DNA of 52,155 bases from Candidatus Avirikenella pullistercoris. Its GTDB lineage: Bacteria; Bacteroidota; Bacteroidia; Bacteroidales; Rikenellaceae. This document shows, piece by piece, positions 18,896 to 26,664 of the stretch. Location of the stretch: positions 1 through 52,155 of the forward strand of contig DVIX01000021.1 in assembly GCA_018710935.1 (NCBI GenBank). Reading direction: 5' to 3'. Made by a program: the position numbers and the translations under genes. The notes beneath the pieces are model-generated. The model did not search any database. It worked only from the letters and a program-made list of their open reading frames with translations, and was not told where the DNA came from. How positions within the stretch are numbered: the first letter of the stretch is position 1; every line of letters begins with the position of its first letter.

Positions 18896-20095
18896 TTATT
18901 CGCCATATTCGAGTATTACGCTTGTCGGGCCTTCTACATTGACTCTCTTAGTCTGAACGCCGTCTTTAGCTTCGTATTGAATATCGAAGATACCGTTAAC
19001 GGGGACATATAAAGTCAGGTAGTCGTTCATGTCCTGAGTCGGGCCTGCAGTCTTGCCTTCAGCTACAGGGTCTGCATTCAGGTTGAATACAGTGATTTTG
19101 GATGCTACTCTGGCAGCACTTACAGTAGAGTCCGCTGCGTTTTTGAACATTTTGATAACGACCGGAGTACCTTTACCTTCTTCGGTTTGTTGTCCTTTGT
19201 ATAAGGCGATGTAACGGTCGGTTACGTCAATAGAGGTAACATCCATTGAGTCCGGGTTGTTTCTTCTTCCTCTCGGGAAAGGCAGACCGGTCGGTTTGTA
19301 AGATACTGCATAAATCCAGTGGATAGGTTTGCTCTTGTCTGCTTTTCCGGCACGCGGCATAAACCAAGCGTGGTCGAGTTTTTCAGGACTGTATTCGGTA
19401 ACATACCATTTACCGTCTGCCCATACTTCTACCCAGTTGTGGTTACCTTCCAAAGATACCCACATCGGAGTACCTGCAAGACGCGCAGGAATACCTACCG
19501 CACGCAAAGCGTCAACTAAAAGAATAGACAAACCGGTGCAGGAAGCCATGTGTATTTCCATGGATTCGCGCGGAGATTGGTTTGCTTTTCTACGTTTGGT
19601 GTTGTAAGTAACACCTACCATATCTTTGATAGATTTGTTTACGGTATCGATAGCTTGGAAAATATCTGTTGAGTTTTGTACCAGCGGAGAGAACATTTCA
19701 TAGAACATAGGTCTCCAACTGTCGCGTACTTCGTCATAAACGGCATAAGGCATTACTTCGTTCAAGAAAATTTCTTTCGGAAGTTCTTTTGTCCATGCGA
19801 AATCGTTATATGCTTTGTAAGCATAATCCACGTTCTCTTTCAATAAATCGAGATTCATGGTGTCGATATCGTTCTTTGACATGTAAGCAAGCAGGTAAGC
19901 CATACCTTCGCGGTTTCCTTTCGGAGTTTGTGCCAAAACTTCTGTCAAGGCTGTCTGTCTTTCCGGAGCAGTGCTTTCAATCGCTTTTTTCGTTAAGTCT
20001 GCAAGCTCTGGACTTACTCCACTGTAAGGATTATTGCATGAGGTAAAGGCCATCAATACACCTAATCCCAATAAAGATAGTCGATTTAACTTCAT
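18896..20095 (-). CDS. Transglutaminase-like lipoprotein
   Basis: The 399-residue product has a lipoprotein signal with lipobox FTSC (Cys20) and a papain-like transglutaminase core: the candidate catalytic Cys186 in HMASCTGLSILLVDALRAVG, His219 in EGNHNWVEVW, and an acidic third residue in KWYVTEYSPEKLDH (Glu234 or Asp241; the usual position is Asp). A C-terminal beta-sandwich part (about 300-399) follows. It could be a periplasmic or surface cysteine peptidase or a peptide-crosslinking enzyme; family members in Bacteroidota are mostly uncharacterised. It is transcribed alone. The mobile element is inserted about 155 bases upstream of its start, leaving the likely -7 box intact. Confidence 0.82.
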   Translation of the reverse strand: MKLNRLSLLGLGVLMAFTSCNNPYSGVSPELADLTKKAIESTAPERQTALTEVLAQTPKGNREGMAYLLAYMSKNDIDTMNLDLLKENVDYAYKAYNDFAWTKELPKEIFLNEVMPYAVYDEVRDSWRPMFYEMFSPLVQNSTDIFQAIDTVNKSIKDMVGVTYNTKRRKANQSPRESMEIHMASCTGLSILLVDALRAVGIPARLAGTPMWVSLEGNHNWVEVWADGKWYVTEYSPEKLDHAWFMPRAGKADKSKPIHWIYAVSYKPTGLPFPRGRRNNPDSMDVTSIDVTDRYIALYKGQQTEEGKGTPVVIKMFKNAADSTVSAARVASKITVFNLNADPVAEGKTAGPTQDMNDYLTLYVPVNGIFDIQYEAKDGVQTKRVNVEGPTSVILEYGE

Positions 20096-20182
20096 AATTA
20101 GTTAGTTTGTTTAGTGAAAAATATTGTAATGTTTATTATTCCGTTGCGATTCAAATGTTACGATAAGTAAATTTCAAGCATA

Positions 20183-20190
20183 CAAATATA
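20183..20190 (-). promoter_or_regulatory. Candidate -7 box of the transglutaminase-like gene
   Basis: TATATTTG on the minus strand fits TAnnTTTG and lies about 90 bases before the start codon. No clear -33 box. It lies 60 bases outside the left end of the mobile element, so insertion should have left this promoter core in place. Confidence 0.4.
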
Positions 20191-20250
20191 TGTAAAAAGA
20201 ATTAAAATCGTTCATTGAAATTATAAAATAAACAGATAGCTAAAAAGTAA

Positions 20251-20260
20251 ATTTGAGAAA
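20251..20260 (+). repeat. Left-end inverted repeat core
   Basis: ATTTGAGAAA; its exact reverse complement lies at 27755-27764. Just inside, AAAAGCGTAGCGA (20258-20270) and TCGTTACGCTTTT (20288-20300) form a 13-bp hairpin with one G.T pair. Confidence 0.6.
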
Positions 20261-20443
20261 AGCGTAGCGATTCAACTGAAAGAGTGGTCGTTACGCTTTT
20301 GCTTTTGATGTGGAAAAGGTCGTTTGCAGACATCCAAAAGCCACACAACGCAAGAGTTCAGTTACCACATCATTACTGCCGTAATGTGTGAACTTCCAGA
20401 ATAAGCATCTGTTTTTCTGCGATTTGCGTAATTTTGCGTAGCT

Positions 20444-20454
20444 GTTGGTAACTC
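20444..20454 (+). repeat. Short repeat shared by both element ends
   Basis: GTTGGTAACTC here and GTTGCTAACTC at 27734-27744 are direct repeats differing at one base; GTTACCAC also occurs at 20361-20368 and 27745-27752. Repeated short motifs near both ends are what arm-type integrase sites look like; that role is an inference. Confidence 0.4.
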
Positions 20455-20463
20455 ACGGTAAAC

Positions 20464-20471
20464 TAATTTTG
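20464..20471 (+). promoter_or_regulatory. Candidate -7 box of the integrase gene
   Basis: TAATTTTG fits TAnnTTTG and lies 22 bases before the integrase start. A second match (20429-20436) lies further upstream. No convincing -33 box for either. Confidence 0.35.
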
Positions 20472-20492
20472 TCACCAAAAAAGAAGTGAGTT

Positions 20493-21725
20493 ATGCGAAG
20501 TACATTCAAGGTCTTATTCTACGTGAAGAAAGGCAGTGCAAAGCCCAACGGCAACCTGCCACTGATGTGCCGCCTTACGGTGGACGGAGAGATTAAGCAG
20601 TTCAGTTGCAAAATGGAAGTTCCACCCCATTTGTGGGATGTGAAGAACAACCGTGCTTCGGGCAAGAGTGCCGAAGCGCAGAGAATCAACCGTGCGGTTG
20701 ACAAGATTCGGGTGGAGGTGAACCGCCGCTACCAAGAACTGATGCAGACAGACGGATATGTGACCGCTGCCAAACTGAAAGATGCCTATCTCGGTATCGG
20801 TATCAAGCAGGAAACCTTGCTGAAACTCTTTGAGCAGCACAATGCGGAGTTTGCAAAGAAAGTCGGACACAGCCGTGCCAAAGGAACATTCCAACGGTAC
20901 ATAACCGTCTGCAAGCATATTCGGGAGTTCCTGCCCCATACATACAAGCGTGAGGATATTCCCCTCAAAGAGTTAAACCTCACGTTCATCAACGACTTCG
21001 AGTATTTCCTGCGCACGGTGAAGAAATGCCGCACTAATACCATTTGGGGCTATATGATTGTGTTGAAGCACATCATTTCCATAGCGAGAAATGACGGTCG
21101 TCTGCCGTTCAATCCCTTTGCAGGGTATATCAACTCTCCCGAAAGCGTGGACAGGGGGTATATCACGAAAGAGGAGATACACACCATGATGAATACCGAG
21201 ATGCCCGACAAGACCCACGAGCTTGTGAGGGACCTGTTTCTGTTTTCGGTGTTCACGGGGTTGGCATATTCCGATGTCAAGAACCTCACCACCGACAACC
21301 TGCAAACTTTCTTTGACGGTAACTTATGGATTATCACCCGAAGAAAGAAGACCAACACCGAATCGAATATCCGTCTGTTGGACGTTCCCCGAAAGATTAT
21401 AGAGAAGTATAAGGGGATGGCAAAGGACAATAAGGTTTTCCCCATGCCAAGTAATACGACCTGCAACAAAAAGCTGAAAGCCATAGCCGATTTGTGCGGT
21501 ATAAAGACACATTTAACATATCATGTCGCAAGACATTCGGCAGCAACTACCATACTGTTATCCAACGGAGTACCCATTGAAACCGTCAGCCGCCTGTTGG
21601 GGCATACCAACATAAAGACCACTCAAATCTACGCGAAGATAACCGCCCAAAAGATAAGTCAGGACTTGGAACTGTTGTCCGACAAGTTGGGGGATATGGA
21701 GAAAAGCATTTGCAGTGCCATTTGA
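20493..21725 (+). CDS. Tyrosine-type site-specific recombinase (integrase)
   Basis: Would integrate and excise the element. The 410-residue product has an N-terminal arm-type DNA-binding part (about 1-100), a core-binding SAM-like domain (about 105-205) and the catalytic domain. Catalytic residues seen are His344 and Arg347 in YHVARHS, His371 in LLGHTN and the nucleophile Tyr380 in QIYAKI. The first catalytic arginine is replaced: the motif reads FTGLAYSD where other families have TGLR. Bacteroidota integrases of the IntDOT type also lack this arginine, so I take it as a family trait. The gene begins about 240 bases inside the left end and reads inward. Confidence 0.93.
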   Translation: MRSTFKVLFYVKKGSAKPNGNLPLMCRLTVDGEIKQFSCKMEVPPHLWDVKNNRASGKSAEAQRINRAVDKIRVEVNRRYQELMQTDGYVTAAKLKDAYLGIGIKQETLLKLFEQHNAEFAKKVGHSRAKGTFQRYITVCKHIREFLPHTYKREDIPLKELNLTFINDFEYFLRTVKKCRTNTIWGYMIVLKHIISIARNDGRLPFNPFAGYINSPESVDRGYITKEEIHTMMNTEMPDKTHELVRDLFLFSVFTGLAYSDVKNLTTDNLQTFFDGNLWIITRRKKTNTESNIRLLDVPRKIIEKYKGMAKDNKVFPMPSNTTCNKKLKAIADLCGIKTHLTYHVARHSAATTILLSNGVPIETVSRLLGHTNIKTTQIYAKITAQKISQDLELLSDKLGDMEKSICSAI

Positions 21726-21747
21726 TAACCCATAAAGAAGAATACAG

Positions 21748-22137
21748 ATGAAAGAGAAACGAAGCATCATCACGATGGACGGACAGGGCAACATCGCCCT
21801 GCCGACCGATACAGTCTCCATTGCCATGACCGAGTGGGAACTCTGCGAGTTGTTCGGGGTTATCGCCCCAACAATCCGAGCAGGGATAAAGGCTCTTTGT
21901 AAAAGCGGTGTTTTGAGGGAATATGAGACAAAGCATACCATCAAACTGTCGGACAAACGCAGCATGGAGGTTTACAGTCTTGAAGCCATCATCGCCCTTG
22001 CTTTCCGCATCAACACATTCGGAGCGGAACAGGTTCGCAGAGCCATACTTGAAAGACTGTACTTGCGAAAAGAAAAAACAGGCATCTTCTTTTCGCTGAA
22101 CATCACTGATACGGCAAATCCGAAATACTTTGCATAG
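21748..22137 (+). CDS. Small helix-turn-helix-like protein of the mobile element
   Basis: The 129-residue product starts 22 bases after the integrase stop. A likely helix-turn-helix lies at about residues 27-60: MTEWELCELFGVIAPTIRAG, then IKALCKSGVLRE, i.e. a sensor-free winged-helix-like segment. The C-terminal part (about 75-129) is helical and basic. Position directly after the integrase suggests an excision factor or a regulator of the element, but there is no motif to choose between them. A terminator with a T-run follows at 22168-22216, so int and this gene form one transcript. Confidence 0.65.
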   Translation: MKEKRSIITMDGQGNIALPTDTVSIAMTEWELCELFGVIAPTIRAGIKALCKSGVLREYETKHTIKLSDKRSMEVYSLEAIIALAFRINTFGAEQVRRAILERLYLRKEKTGIFFSLNITDTANPKYFA

Positions 22138-22167
22138 GCGTATTGCCATTCACACATACTCACGCAC

Positions 22168-22216
22168 CCGAAGAAGCATCTGTTTTCAGCTCTGTTTCTT
22201 CGGATTTTTTGTTTTT
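22168..22216 (+). terminator. Terminator after the integrase unit
   Basis: CCGAAGAA (22168-22175) pairs with TTCTTCGG (22196-22203), followed by a T-rich tract of 13 bases with one G. It separates the integrase pair from the helicase gene. Confidence 0.7.
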
Positions 22217-22294
22217 ACAGCCCCGAACAGCCCCGAAGTATTTTTTGCTGCGTTCTGCTGTGATTTGCGTATCAACTTATCCGACAGTTGATTA

Positions 22295-22302
22295 TACTTT
22301 TG
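22295..22302 (+). promoter_or_regulatory. Candidate -7 box of the helicase gene
   Basis: TACTTTTG fits TAnnTTTG, 35 bases before the chosen helicase start. The nearest TTTG upstream is 27 bases away, longer than the consensus spacer. Confidence 0.45.
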
Positions 22303-22337
22303 TAGCTGACATTTTTTCAAACTTAAATCATTGGAAT

Positions 22338-23579
22338 ATGGAAGCAAACAAAGTAAATGACAGCCACCGACCGCCCACAGATGGCGGCATGGCAAAGGAA
22401 GAGTTTATCCGTGTCGGCACAACGCTCTACAAGATTGTGGAGCAGCCAAGACTGAACGGAGGGTATGTAAGGAAGCGCATCGCATGGAACAACGAGACCC
22501 TGCGCCAAGACTATGGCAAGGACTACATCGGCAGCGTACCCAAGTATGACGGCTTCTGCACCGTACCCGAACACGTCAGCTATCAGCCTGTAATCGGCAA
22601 GTTCCTTAACCTCTACGAGCCGATACCCCACCAACCGCAAGAGGGTGATTTCCCCTCTGTCCGCTCATTGGTGGAACATATCTTCGGGGAGCAATACGAG
22701 TTGGGAATGGACTATCTTCAACTGCTCTACCTGCAACCCATTCAGAAGTTGCCCATCCTGCTGTTGGTGTCGGAGGAGCGCAACACAGGCAAAAGTACAT
22801 TCCTCAATTTTCTGAAAGCCCTGTTTCAGAATAACGTGACATTCAACACCAACGAGGATTTCCGCAGCCAGTTCAATTCCGACTGGGCTGGGAAACTCCT
22901 TATCGTGGTGGACGAAGTATTGCTGAGCCGCCGGGAGGACAGCGAGCGGTTGAAGAACCTGAGCACGGCACTATCCTACAAGGTGGAAGCCAAAGGCAAA
23001 GACCGTGACGAAATTGCGTTCTTCGCCAAATTCGTGCTGTGTTCAAACAACGAGTACCTGCCTGTCATCATTGATGCAGGTGAAACCCGTTATTGGGTGC
23101 GCAAGATAGACCGCTTGCAGTCGGATGATACCGACTTCCTGCAAAAACTGAAAGCGGAGATACCTGCTTTTCTCCACCATTTACAGCATAGGCAGCTATC
23201 CACCGAAAAGAAAAGCCGTATGTGGTTCACGCCCTCACTACTGCATACCGAAGCCTTGCAGAAGATTATCCGCAGCAACCGCAACAGATTGGAGATAGAG
23301 ATGCACGAGCTTATCCTTGACATTATGGAAAGTGTAGGCACGGACACTTTCTCTTTTGACTGCAACGATATTTTTCTTTTGTTGCGGTATTCACAGGCAA
23401 AAGTGGAGAAACATCAAGTACGCAGGGTATTGAAAGAGTGTTGGAAACTTAATCCTGCACCCAACACGCTTACCTATACCACCTATCAGTTGGACTATAC
23501 CCGTGACTGTCACTATTCGCCCATGCGGAAGACAGGACGGTTCTACACCGTGACAAAATCGTTTTTGGAAACACTATGA
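22338..23579 (+). CDS. Primase-associated SF3/D5-like helicase
   Basis: Likely replicative helicase of the element. The 413-residue product has a Walker A loop EERNTGKST (146-154), Walker B LLIVVDEV (187-194), and a motif C/sensor region FVLCSNNEYLPVII (about 232-245), the layout of superfamily 3 and phage D5-type ATPases. The N-terminal part (1-110) has no recognisable primase site. I chose the ATG at 22338 because a longer frame begins inside the preceding terminator and has no promoter. Together with the Toprim protein downstream and the repeat region between them, it forms a small replication module, which suggests the excised circle can replicate. Confidence 0.85.
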   Translation: MEANKVNDSHRPPTDGGMAKEEFIRVGTTLYKIVEQPRLNGGYVRKRIAWNNETLRQDYGKDYIGSVPKYDGFCTVPEHVSYQPVIGKFLNLYEPIPHQPQEGDFPSVRSLVEHIFGEQYELGMDYLQLLYLQPIQKLPILLLVSEERNTGKSTFLNFLKALFQNNVTFNTNEDFRSQFNSDWAGKLLIVVDEVLLSRREDSERLKNLSTALSYKVEAKGKDRDEIAFFAKFVLCSNNEYLPVIIDAGETRYWVRKIDRLQSDDTDFLQKLKAEIPAFLHHLQHRQLSTEKKSRMWFTPSLLHTEALQKIIRSNRNRLEIEMHELILDIMESVGTDTFSFDCNDIFLLLRYSQAKVEKHQVRRVLKECWKLNPAPNTLTYTTYQLDYTRDCHYSPMRKTGRFYTVTKSFLETL

Positions 23580-23582
23580 TTA

Positions 23583-23838
23583 TTTTGATGAAATGATGAA
23601 TAAGTATATAAATATATTGAAATATAGATATTTACATTCTCATCAAACATTCATCAAAAGTATCTCACTGATGAAAGGAGAAAACAGGACGGACAGACCA
23701 TGCCCGACACCGTAAACGATGAATTTCTCTTTTCGTGAGTGGTTTGATGAATAAATGATGAGATGATATATAGATATAAATCAATGTGTTAAACCATATG
23801 TTCATCAAATCATCGCTTTATCAACCATCATCAAATCC
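23583..23838. repeat. Iteron-like repeat region, candidate replication origin
   Basis: The 274-base gap between helicase and primase genes is packed with copies of a TGATGAA motif. Direct blocks TTTTGATGAAATGATGAATA (23583-23602) and GTTTGATGAATAAATGATGA (23742-23761) are each followed by an AT-rich stretch containing ATATAGATAT and then by inverted copies: CATCAAACATTCATCAAAAG (23641-23660), and TTCATCAAATCATC plus CATCATCAAATCC (23801-23838). The pattern direct block, AT-rich stretch, inverted block occurs twice. This layout between replication genes fits an origin; autoregulation of the primase is the other likely use. Confidence 0.6.
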
Positions 23839-23853
23839 GTAGGAATATACATT

Positions 23854-24831
23854 ATGACAATACAGGAAGCAAAACAAATCAGAATAGCAGACTATCTGCA
23901 AAGTCTGGGGTACACACCCGTCAAGCGACAAGATAGCAGCCTTTGGTACAAGTCACCGCTGAGAGAGGAAGCCGAAGCCTCGTTCAAGGTAAACACCGAA
24001 CTCAACCAATGGTATGACTTCGGCATCGGCAAGGGTGGCAATATCATCGCATTGGCTTCGGAACTCTACCGCTCCGACAACGTGCCGTATCTGTTGGAGT
24101 GCATCGCCAAACAGACACCGCATCTGCACACCGCCATCCATGTACCATTTTCTTTTGGTCGGCAATCCGTTTCAGAACCGATGTACCGACATCTGCAAGT
24201 TTCGGAGTTATCCTCTCCTGTACTATTATCCTATTTGCAGGAGCGAGGAATAAGCACCGAACTCGCCAAGAGGGAATGTAAGGAACTGCATTTTGAAAAC
24301 AAGGGCAGACCATACTTCGCCATCGGTTTCCCGAATATGGCAGGTGGTTATGAGGTGCGCAACCGCTATTTCAAAGGTTGTGTCGCTCCAAAGGACATCA
24401 CCCATATCCGACAAAGTGGAGAACAGCCGACAACCTGTTATCTTTTCGAGGGCTTCATGGATTACCTCTCGTTCCTTTCCATCCGTGTGAGGAACAATCC
24501 GCAATGCCCCCGACTGACCACGCAGGATTATATCATCTTGAACTCCGTTTCCAATCTCGCAAAGGCGGAGGGCATATTGGCTGACTATTCCCAAATCGGC
24601 TGTTTCCTTGACAACGATACGGCAGGACGGACAGCCTGTGAGCATCTGCAAGCAAGGTTCGGGGAACGCCTTTCCGACAAGTCCATACACTATAGTGAGT
24701 ATAAGGACTTGAACGACTACCTGTGCGGTAAGCCCTTGTCCCAATCGGCAGAGCCGATGAAGCAGGAGAGGCAAGTCCAATCCGCAAGGCGGATGATGCA
24801 GCCACCGAAAAAGCGAGGGCTGAAGATGTAG
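23854..24831 (+). CDS. Toprim-domain DNA primase of the mobile element
   Basis: The 325-residue product has an N-terminal DnaG-type zinc-finger-like domain (about 8-75, with YKSPLREEAEASFKVN and WYDFGIGKGGNIIALA) that lacks the zinc-binding CHC2 cysteines and histidine, and a Toprim domain with the catalytic glutamate in FEGFMD (198-203, Glu199) and the acidic pair DND (253-255). It would make RNA primers, or assist the helicase, when the element replicates. It starts directly after the iteron-like array. The basic C-terminal tail ends in KKRGLKM. Metal loss from the zinc-finger fold is common in mobile-element primases of this group. Confidence 0.87.
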   Translation: MTIQEAKQIRIADYLQSLGYTPVKRQDSSLWYKSPLREEAEASFKVNTELNQWYDFGIGKGGNIIALASELYRSDNVPYLLECIAKQTPHLHTAIHVPFSFGRQSVSEPMYRHLQVSELSSPVLLSYLQERGISTELAKRECKELHFENKGRPYFAIGFPNMAGGYEVRNRYFKGCVAPKDITHIRQSGEQPTTCYLFEGFMDYLSFLSIRVRNNPQCPRLTTQDYIILNSVSNLAKAEGILADYSQIGCFLDNDTAGRTACEHLQARFGERLSDKSIHYSEYKDLNDYLCGKPLSQSAEPMKQERQVQSARRMMQPPKKRGLKM

Positions 24832-24883
24832 GGAGTGAGAACGCTTGCAGCCGTGCGGATATTTACAAGCGGAAAATACCATA

Positions 24884-24960
24884 GCTTATTAGGGAATTTT
24901 CCGAGCCGCATTGCAAGCAACGCTGAAAATTCCCCAATAAGCCAAAGAGGTTGCACCTCT
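24884..24960. other. Candidate origin of transfer (oriT)
   Basis: In the 216-base gap before the relaxase gene an 18-base inverted repeat, GCTTATTAGGGAATTTTC (24884-24901) and GAAAATTCCCCAATAAGC (24925-24942), pairs at 17 of 18 positions around a 23-base loop. A second hairpin, AGAGGT-TGC-ACCTCT (24946-24960), follows. Inverted repeats just upstream of a MobV gene are the usual oriT position. The nick site cannot be read from sequence alone. Confidence 0.55.
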
Positions 24961-25047
24961 CTGGACTCTCCCAAGCCAACGGCAGAAGCCGTACAGGAGA
25001 ATAATCAACCATTGTTTCACAAGCTAAAAAAGAAAGGAAAACCATAT

Positions 25048-26352
25048 ATGGGATTTGTCGTATTACATATGGAAAAGGCGCACGGTTCCGACAGCGGAAC
25101 GACCGCCCACATCGAGCGTTTTATCATACCGAAGAACGCCGATCCAACTCGCACGCATCTTAACCGAAAACTCATCGACTATCCCGATGGAGTGAAAGAC
25201 CGAACAGCAGCCATCCAACACCGTTTGGAAAACGCAGGGTTGACACGCAAAATCGGTAACAACCAAGTACAGGCAATCCGCATCATCGTGTCGGGAACGC
25301 ATGAGGACATGGAGCGTATCGAAAAAGAAGGCAGATTGGACGAGTGGTGTGCCGACAACATGAGCTACTTTGCCTTCATGTTCGGTAAGGAGAATATTGT
25401 GGCTGCGCACCTTCATCGGGACGAGGAAACGCCACACATACACATCACCCTTGTTCCAATCGTAAAGGGGGAACGTAAGCGCAGGAAACGGGAGGAACAG
25501 ACAAAGAAACGCTACCGCAAGAAGCCGACCGACACCGTAAGACTGTGTGCCGATGACATTATGACACGGCTGAAATTGAAGACCTACCAAGATACCTACG
25601 CCATTGCGATGGCAAAGTACGGATTGCAGCGTGGCATAGACGGTTCAACGGCACGGCACAAGTCCACGCAGCAGTATTATCGGGACACACAGAAACTTGT
25701 CGATAGCCTCAAAGCGGAAGTGGTAGATTTGCAGGAGCGGAAAGAAGCGGCACGGCAGGAACTCCGCCAAGCCAAGAAAGAGGTGCAGACTGAGAAACTG
25801 AAAGGCGCAGCCACGACCGCAGCGACCAACATAGCCGAGAGTGTCGGTTCTTTTTTCGGCAGCAACAAGGTCAAGACGCTGGAGAGGGAGAACAAGAATC
25901 TGCATGAGCGTGTATCAGAACTTCAAGAAGAAGCCCGACAAAGGGAACAGCAACAGGCGAAACACATACAGGAGATAACAGACGCTTACGAGCTGCGACA
26001 CCGCAAATTGTCCGAGTTTACAGACTTTGTGAAACGCTACTTCCCATATGTGGAGAAGCTGATACCGACAATAAATTTCCTGCGTGAACGCTTGGGCTTC
26101 AATGACGATATTATCCGAAGATTATGCACATTCAAGGACGTTCCCATAAAAGGCAAGCTACATTCTTCCGAGTTCAACCAAGGCTTTGAAACCCAACGTG
26201 CCGTCTGCTCCATTAAAGAGGATGAAAATGGAAAGTTCGATTTCAAGATTGATGGAGTATCACATATAAGCTGGTTCAGAAAGAAGATGAACGAGTTTAG
26301 GGAAGCTATCGGAATACCGAAACCAAGACAAAACAGAGGTATGCAACTGTAA
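25048..26352 (+). CDS. MobV-family relaxase
   Basis: Nicks oriT and pilots the DNA strand during mobilization. The 434-residue product has the MobV (Pre/Mob) signatures: the N-terminal HMEKAHGSDSG...HIERF segment (about 7-24) and the metal-binding HLHRDEETPHIHI motif (121-133). A basic patch KRRKREEQTKKRYRKK (about 145-160) follows, then a coiled coil (about 215-320). I use the ATG at 25048; the frame is open for 71 codons further upstream but that part overlaps the candidate oriT and shows no relaxase homology. A terminator follows at 26365. Confidence 0.92.
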   Translation: MGFVVLHMEKAHGSDSGTTAHIERFIIPKNADPTRTHLNRKLIDYPDGVKDRTAAIQHRLENAGLTRKIGNNQVQAIRIIVSGTHEDMERIEKEGRLDEWCADNMSYFAFMFGKENIVAAHLHRDEETPHIHITLVPIVKGERKRRKREEQTKKRYRKKPTDTVRLCADDIMTRLKLKTYQDTYAIAMAKYGLQRGIDGSTARHKSTQQYYRDTQKLVDSLKAEVVDLQERKEAARQELRQAKKEVQTEKLKGAATTAATNIAESVGSFFGSNKVKTLERENKNLHERVSELQEEARQREQQQAKHIQEITDAYELRHRKLSEFTDFVKRYFPYVEKLIPTINFLRERLGFNDDIIRRLCTFKDVPIKGKLHSSEFNQGFETQRAVCSIKEDENGKFDFKIDGVSHISWFRKKMNEFREAIGIPKPRQNRGMQL

Positions 26353-26364
26353 ATCAAAATAAAG

Positions 26365-26399
26365 TCCGTGATTGTTGAATGACATATCACGGATTTTTT
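26365..26399 (+). terminator. Terminator of the relaxase gene
   Basis: TCCGTGAT (26365-26372) pairs with ATCACGGA (26386-26393), then six T residues. The promoter of the beta-lactamase leader begins two bases later. Confidence 0.8.
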
Positions 26400-26400
26400 G

Positions 26401-26408
26401 TACTTTTG
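26401..26408 (+). promoter_or_regulatory. -7 box of the beta-lactamase leader transcript
   Basis: TACTTTTG fits TAnnTTTG. Predicted transcription starts near 26414, the first base of the first leader hairpin. TTG at 26375-26377 is 23 bases upstream, a little more than the consensus spacer. Confidence 0.6.
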
Positions 26409-26413
26409 CACTC

Positions 26414-26664
26414 GGATTGAGGCAACTCTATCCAAGACATAAGAAAAAGAAGCGTTATGCTTTCTTGTAAGTCGAGAACGTAGGAAATTCAAGACACTGC
26501 ACAAGGATGGCATAGTGGTTCTCACGCATATAGCGTGGGCTGCTATACTACATTCGTGCATTTAGGTTTCCTACGACCTTCGACTTAGAATGTTGCATTG
26601 GTAGTCCACGTTTCTGCATTTGAGCATCCGCTTCTTTGGGCTAAGAAGCAAAAAAGAAAACTAT
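26414..26664 (+). ncRNA. Structured 5' leader with upstream peptide, before the beta-lactamase
   Basis: About 250 transcribed bases precede the beta-lactamase. Helices seen: hairpin GGAT-T-GAG / CTC-T-ATCC with a GCAA tetraloop (26414-26433); hairpin AAGAAGC (26447-26453) with GCTTTCTT (26459-26466); a long stem TAAGTCGA/TCGACTTA plus CGTAGGAAA/TTTCCTACG (26468-26487 with 26567-26587) enclosing TGCAC/GTGCA and CTCACGC/GCGTGGG; and hairpin GCTTCTT/AAGAAGC (26630-26649). An eight-codon reading frame MLSCKSRT with ATG at 26457 ends inside the left arm of the long stem. AAGAAGC occurs in both the first and last part, so alternative pairings are possible. I read it as a regulatory leader; no known RNA family is recognised. 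Confidence 0.5.
26457..26483 (+). CDS. Possible eight-residue leader peptide
   Basis: ATG CTT TCT TGT AAG TCG AGA ACG TAG encodes MLSCKSRT. The start codon overlaps the end of a five-base hairpin loop and the stop lies inside the left arm (26468-26487) of the main stem, so a ribosome here would block that stem. Existence of translation is inferred only from this placement. Confidence 0.35.
   Translation: MLSCKSRT

Noticed and set aside
22143-22337. N-terminal extension of the helicase frame
   Set aside because: It runs through the terminator at 22168-22216 and lies upstream of the -7 box at 22295; the ATG at 22338 is preferred.
24835-25047. 71-codon extension of the relaxase frame
   Set aside because: It covers the candidate oriT and shows no relaxase homology; MobV proteins start near the MGFVVLHMEK segment.
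26468-26587. Integron attC-like site from the long interrupted stem
   Set aside because: There is no integron integrase and no recognisable GTTRRRY core pair at the ends; a leader RNA fits the promoter position better.
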